Shown: in pieces, positions 1 to 5,868 of the stretch
Position numbering within the stretch: the first letter of the stretch is position 1
Layout of the letters: each line of letters begins with the position of its first letter
Origin: DATKKM01 sp035542855
GTDB lineage: Bacteria > Chloroflexota > Dehalococcoidia > SM23-28-2 > RBG-16-64-32
Length of the DNA stretch: 16,672 nt
Assembly: GCA_035542855.1 (NCBI GenBank)
Contig: DATKKM010000139.1
Coordinates: forward strand, 1-16,672
Reading direction: 5' to 3'
Position numbers and translations under genes: made by a program
The notes under the pieces: generated by a model
What the model was told of the DNA's origin: nothing
What the model saw: the letters and a program-made list of their open reading frames with translations, nothing else
The model's database searches: none

Positions 1-66
1 GGCACCGGGGAAATCCAGCGCCGCACCATCGCGCGGCAGATGCTGCGCGGGGACGTGGTGTTCTAG
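1..66 (+). CDS. acyl-CoA dehydrogenase, C-terminal fragment (5' end outside window)
   Basis: Frame 1 is open from the first base and ends at TAG 64-66, giving 21 residues that begin GTGEIQRRTIARQML. The pattern G-T-x-E-I-Q-R-x-x-I-A-R-x-(L/M)-L is the classic C-terminal signature of acyl-CoA dehydrogenases, where the last helix contributes to FAD and tetramer contacts. The family oxidises acyl-CoA thioesters to enoyl-CoA. Only the tail is visible, so substrate class cannot be judged. The next gene starts 25 bp downstream on the same strand and could be co-transcribed. Confidence 0.72.
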   Translation, partial: GTGEIQRRTIARQMLRGDVVF

Positions 67-90
67 TTCGCCCCGTATTCGAGGTCACGC

Positions 91-585
91 ATGGCGAGTG
101 ATCGCCCCAGAGCCAGCTATCTGTCCCGCCTTCTTAGCCGCGTCAACGCTCGTGTTGAGCCTCTAGCCCGATCCGGGTTCGGATCCCCGGGGTTGTTCCC
201 GGCCGGGCTGATCGTCCTCGAAACCATCGGCCGGCGTACAGGCCGTACGTATCGCACGCCTTTGTTTGCTTCGGAGGCGGCTGGCGGCTATCTCTGGGTC
301 AACACGGTGCTGGGAAGGCGAGCCAACTGGCTACGCAACGCCAGAGCCAACCCGAAAGTGCGCTACTGGATGAGAGGCCGCCCCCGCGACGGCCGCGCGA
401 TCGTGTCCGCGCCTGGTTACTCCTCACCGGAGCTGGATGAGCTGCCGGAATCGCTGCGTTGGCTGGCGAAACGGGGGATTGCTGTCTCGCGCGCGCTCGG
501 CTTCGGCGTCCTGATCATCGTTCCCTCGGCAGGTGAGCCGCGGAACCGCCGGGCAAAGGCGCGTGCCAACAGTGGCACGACCTGA
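91..585 (+). CDS. deazaflavin (F420)-dependent nitroreductase-family oxidoreductase
   Basis: A 164-residue protein. Residues about 45-95 show the DDN/DUF385 signature: LETIGRRTGRTYRTPLF, then an aromatic GGYLWVNTVLG strand and NWLRNARANPKVRYW. In Mycobacterium Ddn and relatives this split-barrel fold binds F420 (some members bind other flavins or haem) and reduces quinones or nitro compounds. Length is close to the family norm of about 130-150, plus a short basic tail (NRRAKARANSGTT). The ATG start is preceded by GAGGT at 81-85, a usable Shine-Dalgarno at 5 nt. The final beta-strand (GFGVLIIVPS) and the tail lie opposite the 3' end of the convergent coxG gene, a 169-bp overlap. The true cofactor cannot be decided from sequence; no F420 biosynthesis gene is in the window. 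Confidence 0.8.
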   Translation: MASDRPRASYLSRLLSRVNARVEPLARSGFGSPGLFPAGLIVLETIGRRTGRTYRTPLFASEAAGGYLWVNTVLGRRANWLRNARANPKVRYWMRGRPRDGRAIVSAPGYSSPELDELPESLRWLAKRGIAVSRALGFGVLIIVPSAGEPRNRRAKARANSGTT

Positions 586-1082
586 ACCGAGCTCTGCGGC
601 CGGGGGGTCCGGCCGGCGGTAGCTGTCTCGAGCGCCGGTTCGAGCTGCGCTCTCAGGTTCGACACGAATTGCTCGAACAGCTCGTGAGCCAGGTTCTGGC
701 CCAGGTTCAGCCCGTGGGACATCAGCCTGCTTGTGCCCTCGACAGTCACGTTCACGAAAGCCTCGGTGCCTCCGGACACTTCGCGTAGTGAACTGATCAT
801 CCAGCCCCGGGCGGCGCCGCTCCCGCGCTCGTGGCCTTCAGCGGCCATCTGCACGCTGTAGAGCTCGGGATCGATGTTCGTGAAGTCGACACGGCCCTTG
901 TAGCTGGTCTTAAACGGCCCGAACGCGATCTGGATGCTGCCCGTGAATGACGTCTCCGATTCGACTGCGTCCAGTTGGGCTCCGGGCATGCACGGCAGCA
1001 CGCGCCGCGGGTCCAGCAGGAAGTCCCAGACGGCATCCAGCGGCGCGCGGACGATGAACCGGTCCTGCATGGTGATTGCCAT
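417..1082 (-). CDS. CoxG-like SRPBCC (carbon monoxide dehydrogenase subunit G family) protein
   Basis: A 221-residue protein. Residues 1-150 match the CoxG/SRPBCC pattern: FIVRAPLDAVWDFLLDP at the N-terminus, CMPGAQLDAV, then GPFKTSYKGRVDFTNIDPE and an amphipathic C-terminal helix LGQNLAHELFEQFVSNLRAQL. In Oligotropha CoxG helps recruit CO dehydrogenase to the membrane; many CoxG-like proteins sit beside other molybdenum hydroxylases or stand alone. No coxMSL genes are visible, so a CO-oxidation role is not supported here. Residues 166-182 (VQVVPLLARAFARRF...) resemble the hydrophobic/basic membrane-proximal helix common at CoxG C-termini; the remaining 39 residues are a Ser/Gly/Glu-rich tail. 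The last 56 codons overlap the opposite-strand deazaflavin enzyme. Start is ATG 1082; no clear Shine-Dalgarno, but CAATAT lies 7 nt upstream. Confidence 0.75.
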   Translation of the reverse strand: MAITMQDRFIVRAPLDAVWDFLLDPRRVLPCMPGAQLDAVESETSFTGSIQIAFGPFKTSYKGRVDFTNIDPELYSVQMAAEGHERGSGAARGWMISSLREVSGGTEAFVNVTVEGTSRLMSHGLNLGQNLAHELFEQFVSNLRAQLEPALETATAGRTPRPQSSVQVVPLLARAFARRFRGSPAEGTMIRTPKPSARETAIPRFASQRSDSGSSSSSGEE

Positions 1083-1172
1083 AACAGGGATATTGTCTCA
1101 TGCCAGCGGCACAGGCCGCATTCCGTCCGAGTGATTGTTGAGCCTAGCCCACGCAACCTGCACATTGGGTGG

Positions 1173-1916
1173 GTGGACGCCGACGTCATCATCCTCGCCG
1201 TACTGATAGCGTTCTTCGCGGCGACCACGCAATCGATCACCGGGTTCGGGTTCGCGCTGGTGTACGCGCCGCTGCTGGCCGTCGCCTGGGAGGTGAAGCC
1301 GGCGGTGGCCACGACCGCTACGCTGAGCCTGGTCGTGAACGTGCTTGTCCTTATGCAGGTCCGCGGCCACGTGACGACCCCCCGGCTGCCCGGCCTGTAC
1401 GCGGGGTATCTGGTGGGCGTTGGGCCCGGGCTGCTGGTGCTGGAGTACGTCAGCGGAGACGTCCTGGAGGTCATCGTGGGCGCCGTGGTCATCGTCGCCA
1501 CGACAGCTCTCTACTTCCAGCCGCGCATCGACGCCAGCGAAGACACCCTGCCGATACGCATGCTCGCGGGCGCGGCAAGTGGCGCCAGCGCCGCCTCGAC
1601 GGGCATCGGCGGGCCGCCGGTCGTGCTCTACATGATTGGGCGGGAGACGGACGTCCAGCGCTTCCGGGCCACGCTGCTGGCCTACTTCCTGCCCATCAGC
1701 ATCGTCACGCTGGCGCTGTTCGCCGCCGTCGGACGCATCGACGGAGACGTGCTCACCGTCTCGGCCGTCAGCGTGCCGGCGATCCTGATCGGCGTCGTCC
1801 TCGGTGCATGGATGCGCGCCCGGATCAGCGCGGACGTCTTCCGGCGCATCGTGATGGGGCTGCTGGTCGGGATGAGCGCGCTGCTAATCGCCTTCACGGT
1901 GTTCGGCATCGGTTGA
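1173..1916 (+). CDS. TauE/SafE family permease (sulfite/organosulfonate or related anion exporter)
   Basis: An integral membrane protein of about 247 residues with roughly eight hydrophobic segments and the two internal repeats typical of TauE/SafE (DUF81). The first repeat contains ITGFGFALVYAPLL and the second ASTGIGGPPVVLYMIG. Members export sulfite, sulfoacetate or related carboxylates and sulfonates, or have unknown substrates. The open frame extends upstream to 975, but that part is antisense to coxG and not hydrophobic. GTG 1173 gives VDADVIILAVLIAFF, the usual N-terminus running straight into the first membrane helix; GTG 1131 is an alternative. No strong Shine-Dalgarno precedes either. 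It is divergent from coxG and followed 70 bp later by hisF. Substrate cannot be inferred. Confidence 0.8.
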   Translation: MDADVIILAVLIAFFAATTQSITGFGFALVYAPLLAVAWEVKPAVATTATLSLVVNVLVLMQVRGHVTTPRLPGLYAGYLVGVGPGLLVLEYVSGDVLEVIVGAVVIVATTALYFQPRIDASEDTLPIRMLAGAASGASAASTGIGGPPVVLYMIGRETDVQRFRATLLAYFLPISIVTLALFAAVGRIDGDVLTVSAVSVPAILIGVVLGAWMRARISADVFRRIVMGLLVGMSALLIAFTVFGIG

Positions 1917-1971
1917 ACGGCCCAGTGTGGGGGCTGTCCCAACCCATTCGACCCTTCATGGCGGTTTGACG

Positions 1972-1977
1972 TACCAT
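1972..1977 (+). promoter_or_regulatory. candidate -10 box (TACCAT) just upstream of hisF
   Basis: TACCAT ends 9 nt before the hisF ATG at 1987. There is no Shine-Dalgarno in the interval, so transcription could start within 2-3 nt of the ATG (leaderless or near-leaderless). No convincing -35 is visible. Weak on its own; it matters because the same arrangement recurs in the window. Confidence 0.3.
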
Positions 1978-1986
1978 AACTGCACC

Positions 1987-2763
1987 ATGGTTTCCGGACT
2001 CACCAAGCGCATCATCCCCTGCTTCGACGTGGCCGAAGGACGCGTTGTGAAGGGCATTCGCTTCGTCGACCTGCGTGACGCCGGCGACCCGGTGGAGCTG
2101 GCCAAGGTCTACTACGAAGAGGGCGCGGACGAGCTCGTCTTTCTCGACATCAAGGCGGCGCCGGAGCGGCGCGAGACCGCCGTCAAGATGGTGCGAAGCA
2201 TCGCCGACCAGGTGTTTATCCCGTTCACCGTTGGCGGCGGCATCCGCAGGCTGGAAGACATCCGCGCGATGCTGGAGTCCGGCGCGGACAAGGTGTCAAT
2301 CAATACCGCGGGCGTCGAAAACCCGCAGTTCATCGAGGAGGCGGCGCACAAGTTCGGCTCGCAGTGCATCGTCGTCGCTATCGACGCCAAGCGCACGGCC
2401 GGCGGACGCTACCAGGTGCACACCTACGGCGGCAGCGGCGGCGGCACCCCCGTCGAGCTGGACGCCGTGGAGTGGGCGGTCCGCTGTGTGGAGCTGGGCG
2501 CCGGCGAGCTGCTGGTGACCGGCATGGACGCAGACGGCACGCAAGGCGGCTACGACATCCCGCTCACGCGCTCTATCGCGGACGCGGTGCGGGTGCCGGT
2601 GATCGCCTCGGGCGGCGCCGGCAACCCCCAGCACATGCTGGAGGTGCTGGTGGAAGGCCACGCCGACGCCGTGCTGGCCGCCAGCATCTTCCACTTCGGC
2701 ACGTACCGCATCCGCGCGGTCAAAGAGTATCTGGCCGAGCATAACGTCCCCGTCCGCCTTTAG
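1987..2763 (+). CDS. hisF: imidazole glycerol phosphate synthase, cyclase subunit HisF
   Basis: A 258-residue (beta/alpha)8 barrel, close to the usual 250-258. HisF uses ammonia from the HisH glutaminase to convert PRFAR to imidazole glycerol phosphate and AICAR in histidine biosynthesis. The N-terminus LTKRIIPCFDVAEGRVVKG carries catalytic Asp14 (in PCFDV), and the second catalytic Asp is Asp133 in VAIDAKR. Phosphate-binding motifs are TVGGGIR (81-87), the TGMDADGTQ loop, and ASGGAGN near the C-terminus. ATG 1987 was chosen over upstream codons because it places the conserved LTKRIIPCFDV at the normal position. hisI follows after 56 bp. hisH and hisA are not in the window, so the his genes are only partly clustered. 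Confidence 0.97.
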   Translation: MVSGLTKRIIPCFDVAEGRVVKGIRFVDLRDAGDPVELAKVYYEEGADELVFLDIKAAPERRETAVKMVRSIADQVFIPFTVGGGIRRLEDIRAMLESGADKVSINTAGVENPQFIEEAAHKFGSQCIVVAIDAKRTAGGRYQVHTYGGSGGGTPVELDAVEWAVRCVELGAGELLVTGMDADGTQGGYDIPLTRSIADAVRVPVIASGGAGNPQHMLEVLVEGHADAVLAASIFHFGTYRIRAVKEYLAEHNVPVRL

Positions 2764-2819
2764 TACACGCTCGCGCGGGCGGGGTTATCCTGTAGCTACG
2801 AAGTTAGAAAGGCTTACCC

Positions 2820-3140
2820 ATGGCACTCAAGTTCGATGAGAAGGGGCTGATACCGGCCATTGTCCAGGACGAAAAGTCCGGCGAGATCCTGATGTTCGCC
2901 TGGATGAACAAGGAGTCCGTCGGGTTGACGCTGGAGCAGAAGCAGGCCTGGTTCTGGAGCCGCAGCCGCCAGGAGCTGTGGCACAAGGGAGCCACGTCCG
3001 GCAACACGCTGGACGTGCGAGAAGTCCGCTATGACTGCGATGCGGACGTGTTGCTGGTTAAGGTGCACGCCAACGGACCGGCCTGCCACACCGGCGAGCG
3101 ATCCTGCTTCTACCGGGAGCTTTCGCCGGAAGACGTGTGA
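2820..3140 (+). CDS. hisI: phosphoribosyl-AMP cyclohydrolase HisI
   Basis: A 106-residue protein, the size of a stand-alone HisI with no fused HisE domain. It opens the adenine ring of PR-AMP to give ProFAR, the third step of histidine biosynthesis. Conserved blocks: MFAWMN (25-30), WFWSRSRQELWHKGATSGN (44-62), the metal-binding DCDAD (72-76) and GPACHTGERSCF (87-97). Cys73, Cys89 and Cys96 keep the 16- and 7-residue spacing of the intersubunit zinc ligands of characterised HisI. AGAAAGG at 2806-2812 is a Shine-Dalgarno at 7 nt from ATG. A TATCCT at 2786-2791 may allow its own transcription in the hisF-hisI gap. The TGA stop overlaps the start of the next gene. Confidence 0.97.
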   Translation: MALKFDEKGLIPAIVQDEKSGEILMFAWMNKESVGLTLEQKQAWFWSRSRQELWHKGATSGNTLDVREVRYDCDADVLLVKVHANGPACHTGERSCFYRELSPEDV

Positions 3141-3451
3141 TGGCTGGCAGTACTGAAGTCGGGCCAGCCGAACCAGGCGGCCGCTCGCGGCGACGCAACG
3201 GGCTTTGGCGCCGTATCTTGCGAATCTTCGAGTATGCGGCCAGCCTGGCGTGGGTGGGTCGCATCTTCTGGTTCCTGCCATTTGGCGGGGCCGGTCGCGC
3301 GATCGAAATGATGAACCGGCCGGCCGAAGAGGAATTTCACTACCAGCGGCCGGAGGGCATCCCCGAAGCCGACCTGACGGATGAAGAGCGTAAGGCCGCC
3401 GCCGACCGCATTGTGCGCGAGGACGCTATACGCCGGGCCAAAGGCGAGTAG
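3140..3451 (+). CDS. small membrane-associated protein of unknown function, coupled to hisI
   Basis: A 103-residue protein I do not recognise. After a basic N-terminus (RSRRRNGLWRRI) comes one hydrophobic stretch at about residues 28-52 (IFEYAASLAWVGRIFWFLPFGG), long enough for one membrane helix or a re-entrant segment. The remainder is charged and probably helical, rich in Glu, Arg and Ala (DLTDEERKAAADRIVRED). The start ATG 3140-3142 shares its A with the hisI stop (TGATG), implying translational coupling and co-expression with hisI. No catalytic motif is visible. The TAG stop at 3449-3451 lies inside the first GTAG of a REP-like repeat, so the native C-terminus may have been altered by repeat insertion. 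Coding support is length, coupling and a plausible amino-acid composition; homology is unknown. Confidence 0.6.
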   Translation: MAGSTEVGPAEPGGRSRRRNGLWRRILRIFEYAASLAWVGRIFWFLPFGGAGRAIEMMNRPAEEEFHYQRPEGIPEADLTDEERKAAADRIVREDAIRRAKGE

Positions 3452-3509
3452 CGGGAGGCTTCAGCCTTGCGTGCGGCGCCCTTTGTGGAGGCCTGAAGGC
3501 CTCCGCTAC
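3448..3509. repeat. pair of inverted GTAG-type REP-like units (BIME-like)
   Basis: Unit 1 on the + strand (3448-3471) starts GTAGCGGG and folds as AGGC-TTCA-GCCT. Unit 2 on the - strand (ending CTAC at 3506-3509) reads GTAGC followed by a perfect 7-bp hairpin GGAGGCC-TTCA-GGCCTCC (3487-3504). A GTAG tetranucleotide at the foot of a small imperfect hairpin, in head-to-head pairs, is the hallmark of REP elements mobilised by RAYT transposases. They lie between two convergent genes, the usual REP site. No RAYT gene is in the window. Copy number elsewhere is unknown. Confidence 0.55.
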
Positions 3510-3533
3510 GTCCTGATTCTGGGCAAAGAAAGA

Positions 3534-3603
3534 GCGGGCAGTACCAAGTCTGGCCCGAGGGGGTAGTCCACAGCGCCTTTGGCGGTCCTGCCCGCGCGGA
3601 CTA
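3534..3603. other. structured non-coding element in convergent intergenic gap
   Basis: GCGGGCAGTACC (3534-3545) is the inverted repeat of GGTCCTGCCCGC (3584-3595), 11 of 12 matching. Nested inside is CGCC-TTT-GGCG (3574-3584). TAGTCC (3564-3569) pairs with GGACTA (3598-3603), crossing the first stem, so the two are alternatives or a pseudoknot. No T-tract follows on either strand. It may be a terminator region for the convergent genes, another dispersed repeat, or a small RNA; the sequence does not decide. The rest of the 3452-3688 gap shows no ORF with coding character. Confidence 0.35.
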
Positions 3604-3688
3604 TCTTCTATAAACCATGGCGTGACGTCAACGCTTTGCTGTGAAGAATTCCCTCAAAATTGGAGGACTCTAACGCGGGCCTCCGGCG

Positions 3689-4618
3689 CTAGTCCAGCGG
3701 CGGCGCCTCTGCGGAGGCGAGATCGCCTGCGGACGCGGTTTGGCCTGCCGTCTCCTCCGTGCGCAGGACCTCCTGCAGCGCGCGCAGGGCCACCTCCACC
3801 TGCTCGTCGTCAGGTGGCTTCGTCGTGATCGCCTGCAGCGCCAGGTTGGGCCACATCAGGATGCGGGTGACCGGGTTGTTCTCGAACCGTCCGCCGAGGC
3901 GGATCAGCTCGTAGGAGATCGCGGCGATCACTGGGATCAGCACGACGCGGGAGGCGATGCGAAGCCAGAGATCCGGCGTGCCCACCGCCGCGAAGACGAC
4001 AACGCTGACCACGACGACTGTGAGCAGGAAACTGGTGCCGCAGCGGACGTGGGCCGTCGGGTGGCGCTGGACGGCGTCCGGCGCCAGCGGATCGCCTTGC
4101 TCCAGGGCGTGGATGCTCTTGTGCTCTGCGCCGTGATACTCGTAGACGCGGCGCACGTCCGGCAACAGGCCGATCAACCCCACGTAAGCGACGATGATCG
4201 CCAGCCGGATGATGCCCTCGACGATCAGCACGAGCGTGTCATCGCCGAGCAGGCCGTGCAGGAGATCGGCGAGCAGCAGCGGCCCCGCGAAGAAGATGCC
4301 GCCGACGATGACGAGCGAGGCGATGGCGACGACCCAGAGCGGGGCGCCGCCGGGGTCCGATTCCTCTTCGCCCATAGCCACCGCGGAGGACCACATGAGC
4401 GCCCGCATGCCCAGCGCCAGCGTCTCCCAGAGCACGATGACGCCGCGCAGGAAGGGGATACGGCGCAGCGGGCCGGTGTAGACGCCGCCCAGCGTCTCCG
4501 TCTTGACGGCGATGCCGCCGTCCGGCCTGCGGCAGGCGATGGCCATGGTGTGCGGGCCGCGGATCATCACGCCTTCCATCACCGCCTGGCCGCCGTAGTA
4601 GATGCGCTTGCTTGGCAT
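3689..4618 (-). CDS. DUF1385 (YqhQ-type) multipass membrane protein
   Basis: A 309-residue protein of the DUF1385 family, whose biochemical role is not established. Signatures: YYGGQAVMEGVMIRG at residues 7-21, YHGAEHKSIHALEQG at about 161-175, HVRCGTSFLL at 190-199, and the C-terminal PNLALQAITTKPPDDEQVEVAL. Hydrophobic segments cluster at about 95-150 and 198-250. ATG 4618 was preferred because it leads directly into SKRIYYGGQAVMEG; an in-frame GTG at 4630 would add four residues. The gene follows rpmE on the same strand after 102 bp that contain a 13-bp stem hairpin, so it may be read partly through from the ribosomal-protein genes. rpmE-DUF1385 adjacency is common in Chloroflexota and Firmicutes. 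The last 40 residues are a low-complexity acidic tail. Confidence 0.9.
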   Translation of the reverse strand: MPSKRIYYGGQAVMEGVMIRGPHTMAIACRRPDGGIAVKTETLGGVYTGPLRRIPFLRGVIVLWETLALGMRALMWSSAVAMGEEESDPGGAPLWVVAIASLVIVGGIFFAGPLLLADLLHGLLGDDTLVLIVEGIIRLAIIVAYVGLIGLLPDVRRVYEYHGAEHKSIHALEQGDPLAPDAVQRHPTAHVRCGTSFLLTVVVVSVVVFAAVGTPDLWLRIASRVVLIPVIAAISYELIRLGGRFENNPVTRILMWPNLALQAITTKPPDDEQVEVALRALQEVLRTEETAGQTASAGDLASAEAPPLD

Positions 4619-4656
4619 GGGACCACTCACAGCATAAGAACAAACCCACCAACCAA

Positions 4657-4687
4657 CAAACCCACAGACTTGCGGTCTGTGGGTTTG
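4657..4687 (-). terminator. 13-bp stem hairpin between rpmE and DUF1385 (terminator or attenuator)
   Basis: CAAACCCACAGAC (4657-4669) pairs perfectly with GTCTGTGGGTTTG (4675-4687) around a 5-nt loop. On the minus strand it lies 33 nt after the rpmE stop and is followed by T/G-rich sequence (TTGGTTGG, then TTTGTTCTT) rather than a clean U-tract. AACCCAC recurs nearby at 4643 and, inverted, at 4704, which could give alternative pairings. Partial termination between rpmE and DUF1385 fits; direction and efficiency are inferred. Confidence 0.5.
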
Positions 4688-4720
4688 GATCGCCTGGCGG
4701 TTTGTGGGTTCGCCGGTCTC

Positions 4721-4921
4721 TTACTTCATGCCGTAGCGGCGCTTGAACCGCTCCACGCGGCCGGCCGTATCGACGATTCGCTGCTCGCCGGTGAAGAAGG
4801 GGTGGCAGTTGCTGCACACCTCCACCTTCAGCTCAGGCTTGGTGGCGCGCGTCTCCCAGCGGTTGCCGCAAGAGCAGTGCACCGTTGCTGTCACGTATTC
4901 GGGGTGAATCTTGGCCTTCAT
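4721..4921 (-). CDS. rpmE: 50S ribosomal protein L31, zinc-binding type
   Basis: A 66-residue protein, standard L31 length. It has the zinc-binding C+ form: Cys16 and Cys18 in VHCSCGNRW, Cys36 and Cys39 in VEVCSNCHPFFTGEQ. The N-terminus MKAKIHPEY and the C-terminal VDTAGRVERFKRRYG are also typical. L31 bridges the 50S central protuberance and the 30S head. It is third in the run rplU-rpmA-rpmE, 74 bp after rpmA. The C+ form is often exchanged for a zinc-free paralogue under zinc limitation, but no such paralogue is seen here. The Shine-Dalgarno is weak (AAAGG at about 12 nt). Confidence 0.97.
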   Translation of the reverse strand: MKAKIHPEYVTATVHCSCGNRWETRATKPELKVEVCSNCHPFFTGEQRIVDTAGRVERFKRRYGMK

Positions 4922-4995
4922 CTGTCTGGTTGCCTTTCGGTCTGCGTTCTTCGTTGCGTCCGCTCTGGATACGGACTCGGGTGCGCGGGGCCCGT

Positions 4996-5256
4996 CTACT
5001 CGCCGGTGAGCACGCTCACCTTCTTGCGGCCGTCCTTGGCGTAGGGAGAAAACTTCACCCTGCCTTCGATGAGCGAGTAGATGGTGTAGTCGCGCCCCAT
5101 GCCCACGTTGAGGCCGGGGTGGACCTTGGTGCCGCGCTGGCGGACGATGATCGTGCCCGGGAGGACGGCCTGGCCGTCGTAGCGCTTCACGCCCAGCCGC
5201 TGCCCGTGCGAATCGCGGCCGTTCTTGGCGCTGCCGCCGCTCTTCTTGTGTGCCAT
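4996..5256 (-). CDS. rpmA: 50S ribosomal protein L27
   Basis: An 86-residue protein beginning MAHKKSGGSAKNGRDSHGQR, the canonical L27 N-terminus that reaches towards the peptidyl-transferase centre. It lacks the cleavable N-terminal extension found in Firmicutes L27. GTKVHPGLNVGMGRDYTIYSL and VKFSPYAKDGRKKVSV complete the family pattern. It starts 3 bp after the rplU stop, and its Shine-Dalgarno (GGAGAA) lies inside the rplU 3' end, so L21 and L27 are translationally linked. Confidence 0.98.
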   Translation of the reverse strand: MAHKKSGGSAKNGRDSHGQRLGVKRYDGQAVLPGTIIVRQRGTKVHPGLNVGMGRDYTIYSLIEGRVKFSPYAKDGRKKVSVLTGE

Positions 5257-5259
5257 TGG

Positions 5260-5868
5260 CTATTCTCCCTCGTTCTCTTCGCCCGCTGGCTCTTCGCTAG
5301 CAGGCTCCTCTGCCACGGGCTCCGCGGCCTTTGTCCTGCGGGCGCGTGGCCTGGGTGCTTCGGCCTCCGCCTCCGGGGCCTCGGCTGTCGCTTCCGTCTC
5401 GGCCTTTGTGCGACGCGTCCGGCGGGGCTTGGGCGCCTCCTCGGCCTCTGCCTCCGGGGCAGCCTCCACCGCGGTTTCGGTCACGGCTTCGGGTTCGGGT
5501 TCAGGGGCCGGCTTGCGAGCGCGCTTGGGCTTCGCTTCCACCTGTATTACGTCGCCGGAGCCCGTGACGATCTGCGTCACGTGCAGGCGTGTCAGGTCCT
5601 GGCGGTGGCCCATGCGCTGCCGGCGCCGGGTCTTGTTCTTGTACTTGAGGATGCGGATCTTGTCGGCGCGCAGGTGCTCGATCACCTCGGCGACGACCTT
5701 GGCGCCGTCCACCAGGGGCGTGCCGACGTGCGCTTCGCCGTTGCCAGCCAGGAGCAGGACGTTGAGATCGACGGTGGAGCCGACTTCAGCCTCCAGCAGG
5801 TCGACATCGACCAGCTGGTCCGGCTCAACCCGGTATTGCCTGCCGCCACTGCGGACTATCGCGTAAAT
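5260..5868 (-). CDS. rplU: 50S ribosomal protein L21 with long acidic/basic C-terminal tail; probable ATT (AUU) start
   Basis: L21 binds 23S rRNA domain II in 50S assembly. From ATT 5868 the protein is 202 residues. Residues 1-105 are the L21 domain: (M)YAIVRSGGRQYRVEPDQLV, VGTPLVDGAKV, KIRILKYKNKTRRRQRMGHRQ. Residues about 106-202 are an Ala/Glu/Pro/Arg/Lys tail with two RRTK-centred blocks separated by acidic Ala-Glu runs, roughly doubling the usual length of about 103. The start is the oddity. All L21 proteins begin MYA at this point, yet the codon is ATT. It has GGAGG (5875-5879) 6 nt upstream, and no ATG, GTG or TTG is nearby in frame. The alternatives GTG 5937/5934 or TTG about 13 codons upstream would add 13-23 non-family residues and lack such a Shine-Dalgarno. 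Upstream are a promoter and a structured leader. Confidence 0.9.
   Translation of the reverse strand: MYAIVRSGGRQYRVEPDQLVDVDLLEAEVGSTVDLNVLLLAGNGEAHVGTPLVDGAKVVAEVIEHLRADKIRILKYKNKTRRRQRMGHRQDLTRLHVTQIVTGSGDVIQVEAKPKRARKPAPEPEPEAVTETAVEAAPEAEAEEAPKPRRTRRTKAETEATAEAPEAEAEAPRPRARRTKAAEPVAEEPASEEPAGEENEGE

Noticed and set aside
975..1172. Upstream extension of the TauE permease frame to 975
   Set aside because: It runs antisense through the 5' end of coxG, is not hydrophobic and has no family similarity. GTG 1173 opens directly into the first membrane helix.
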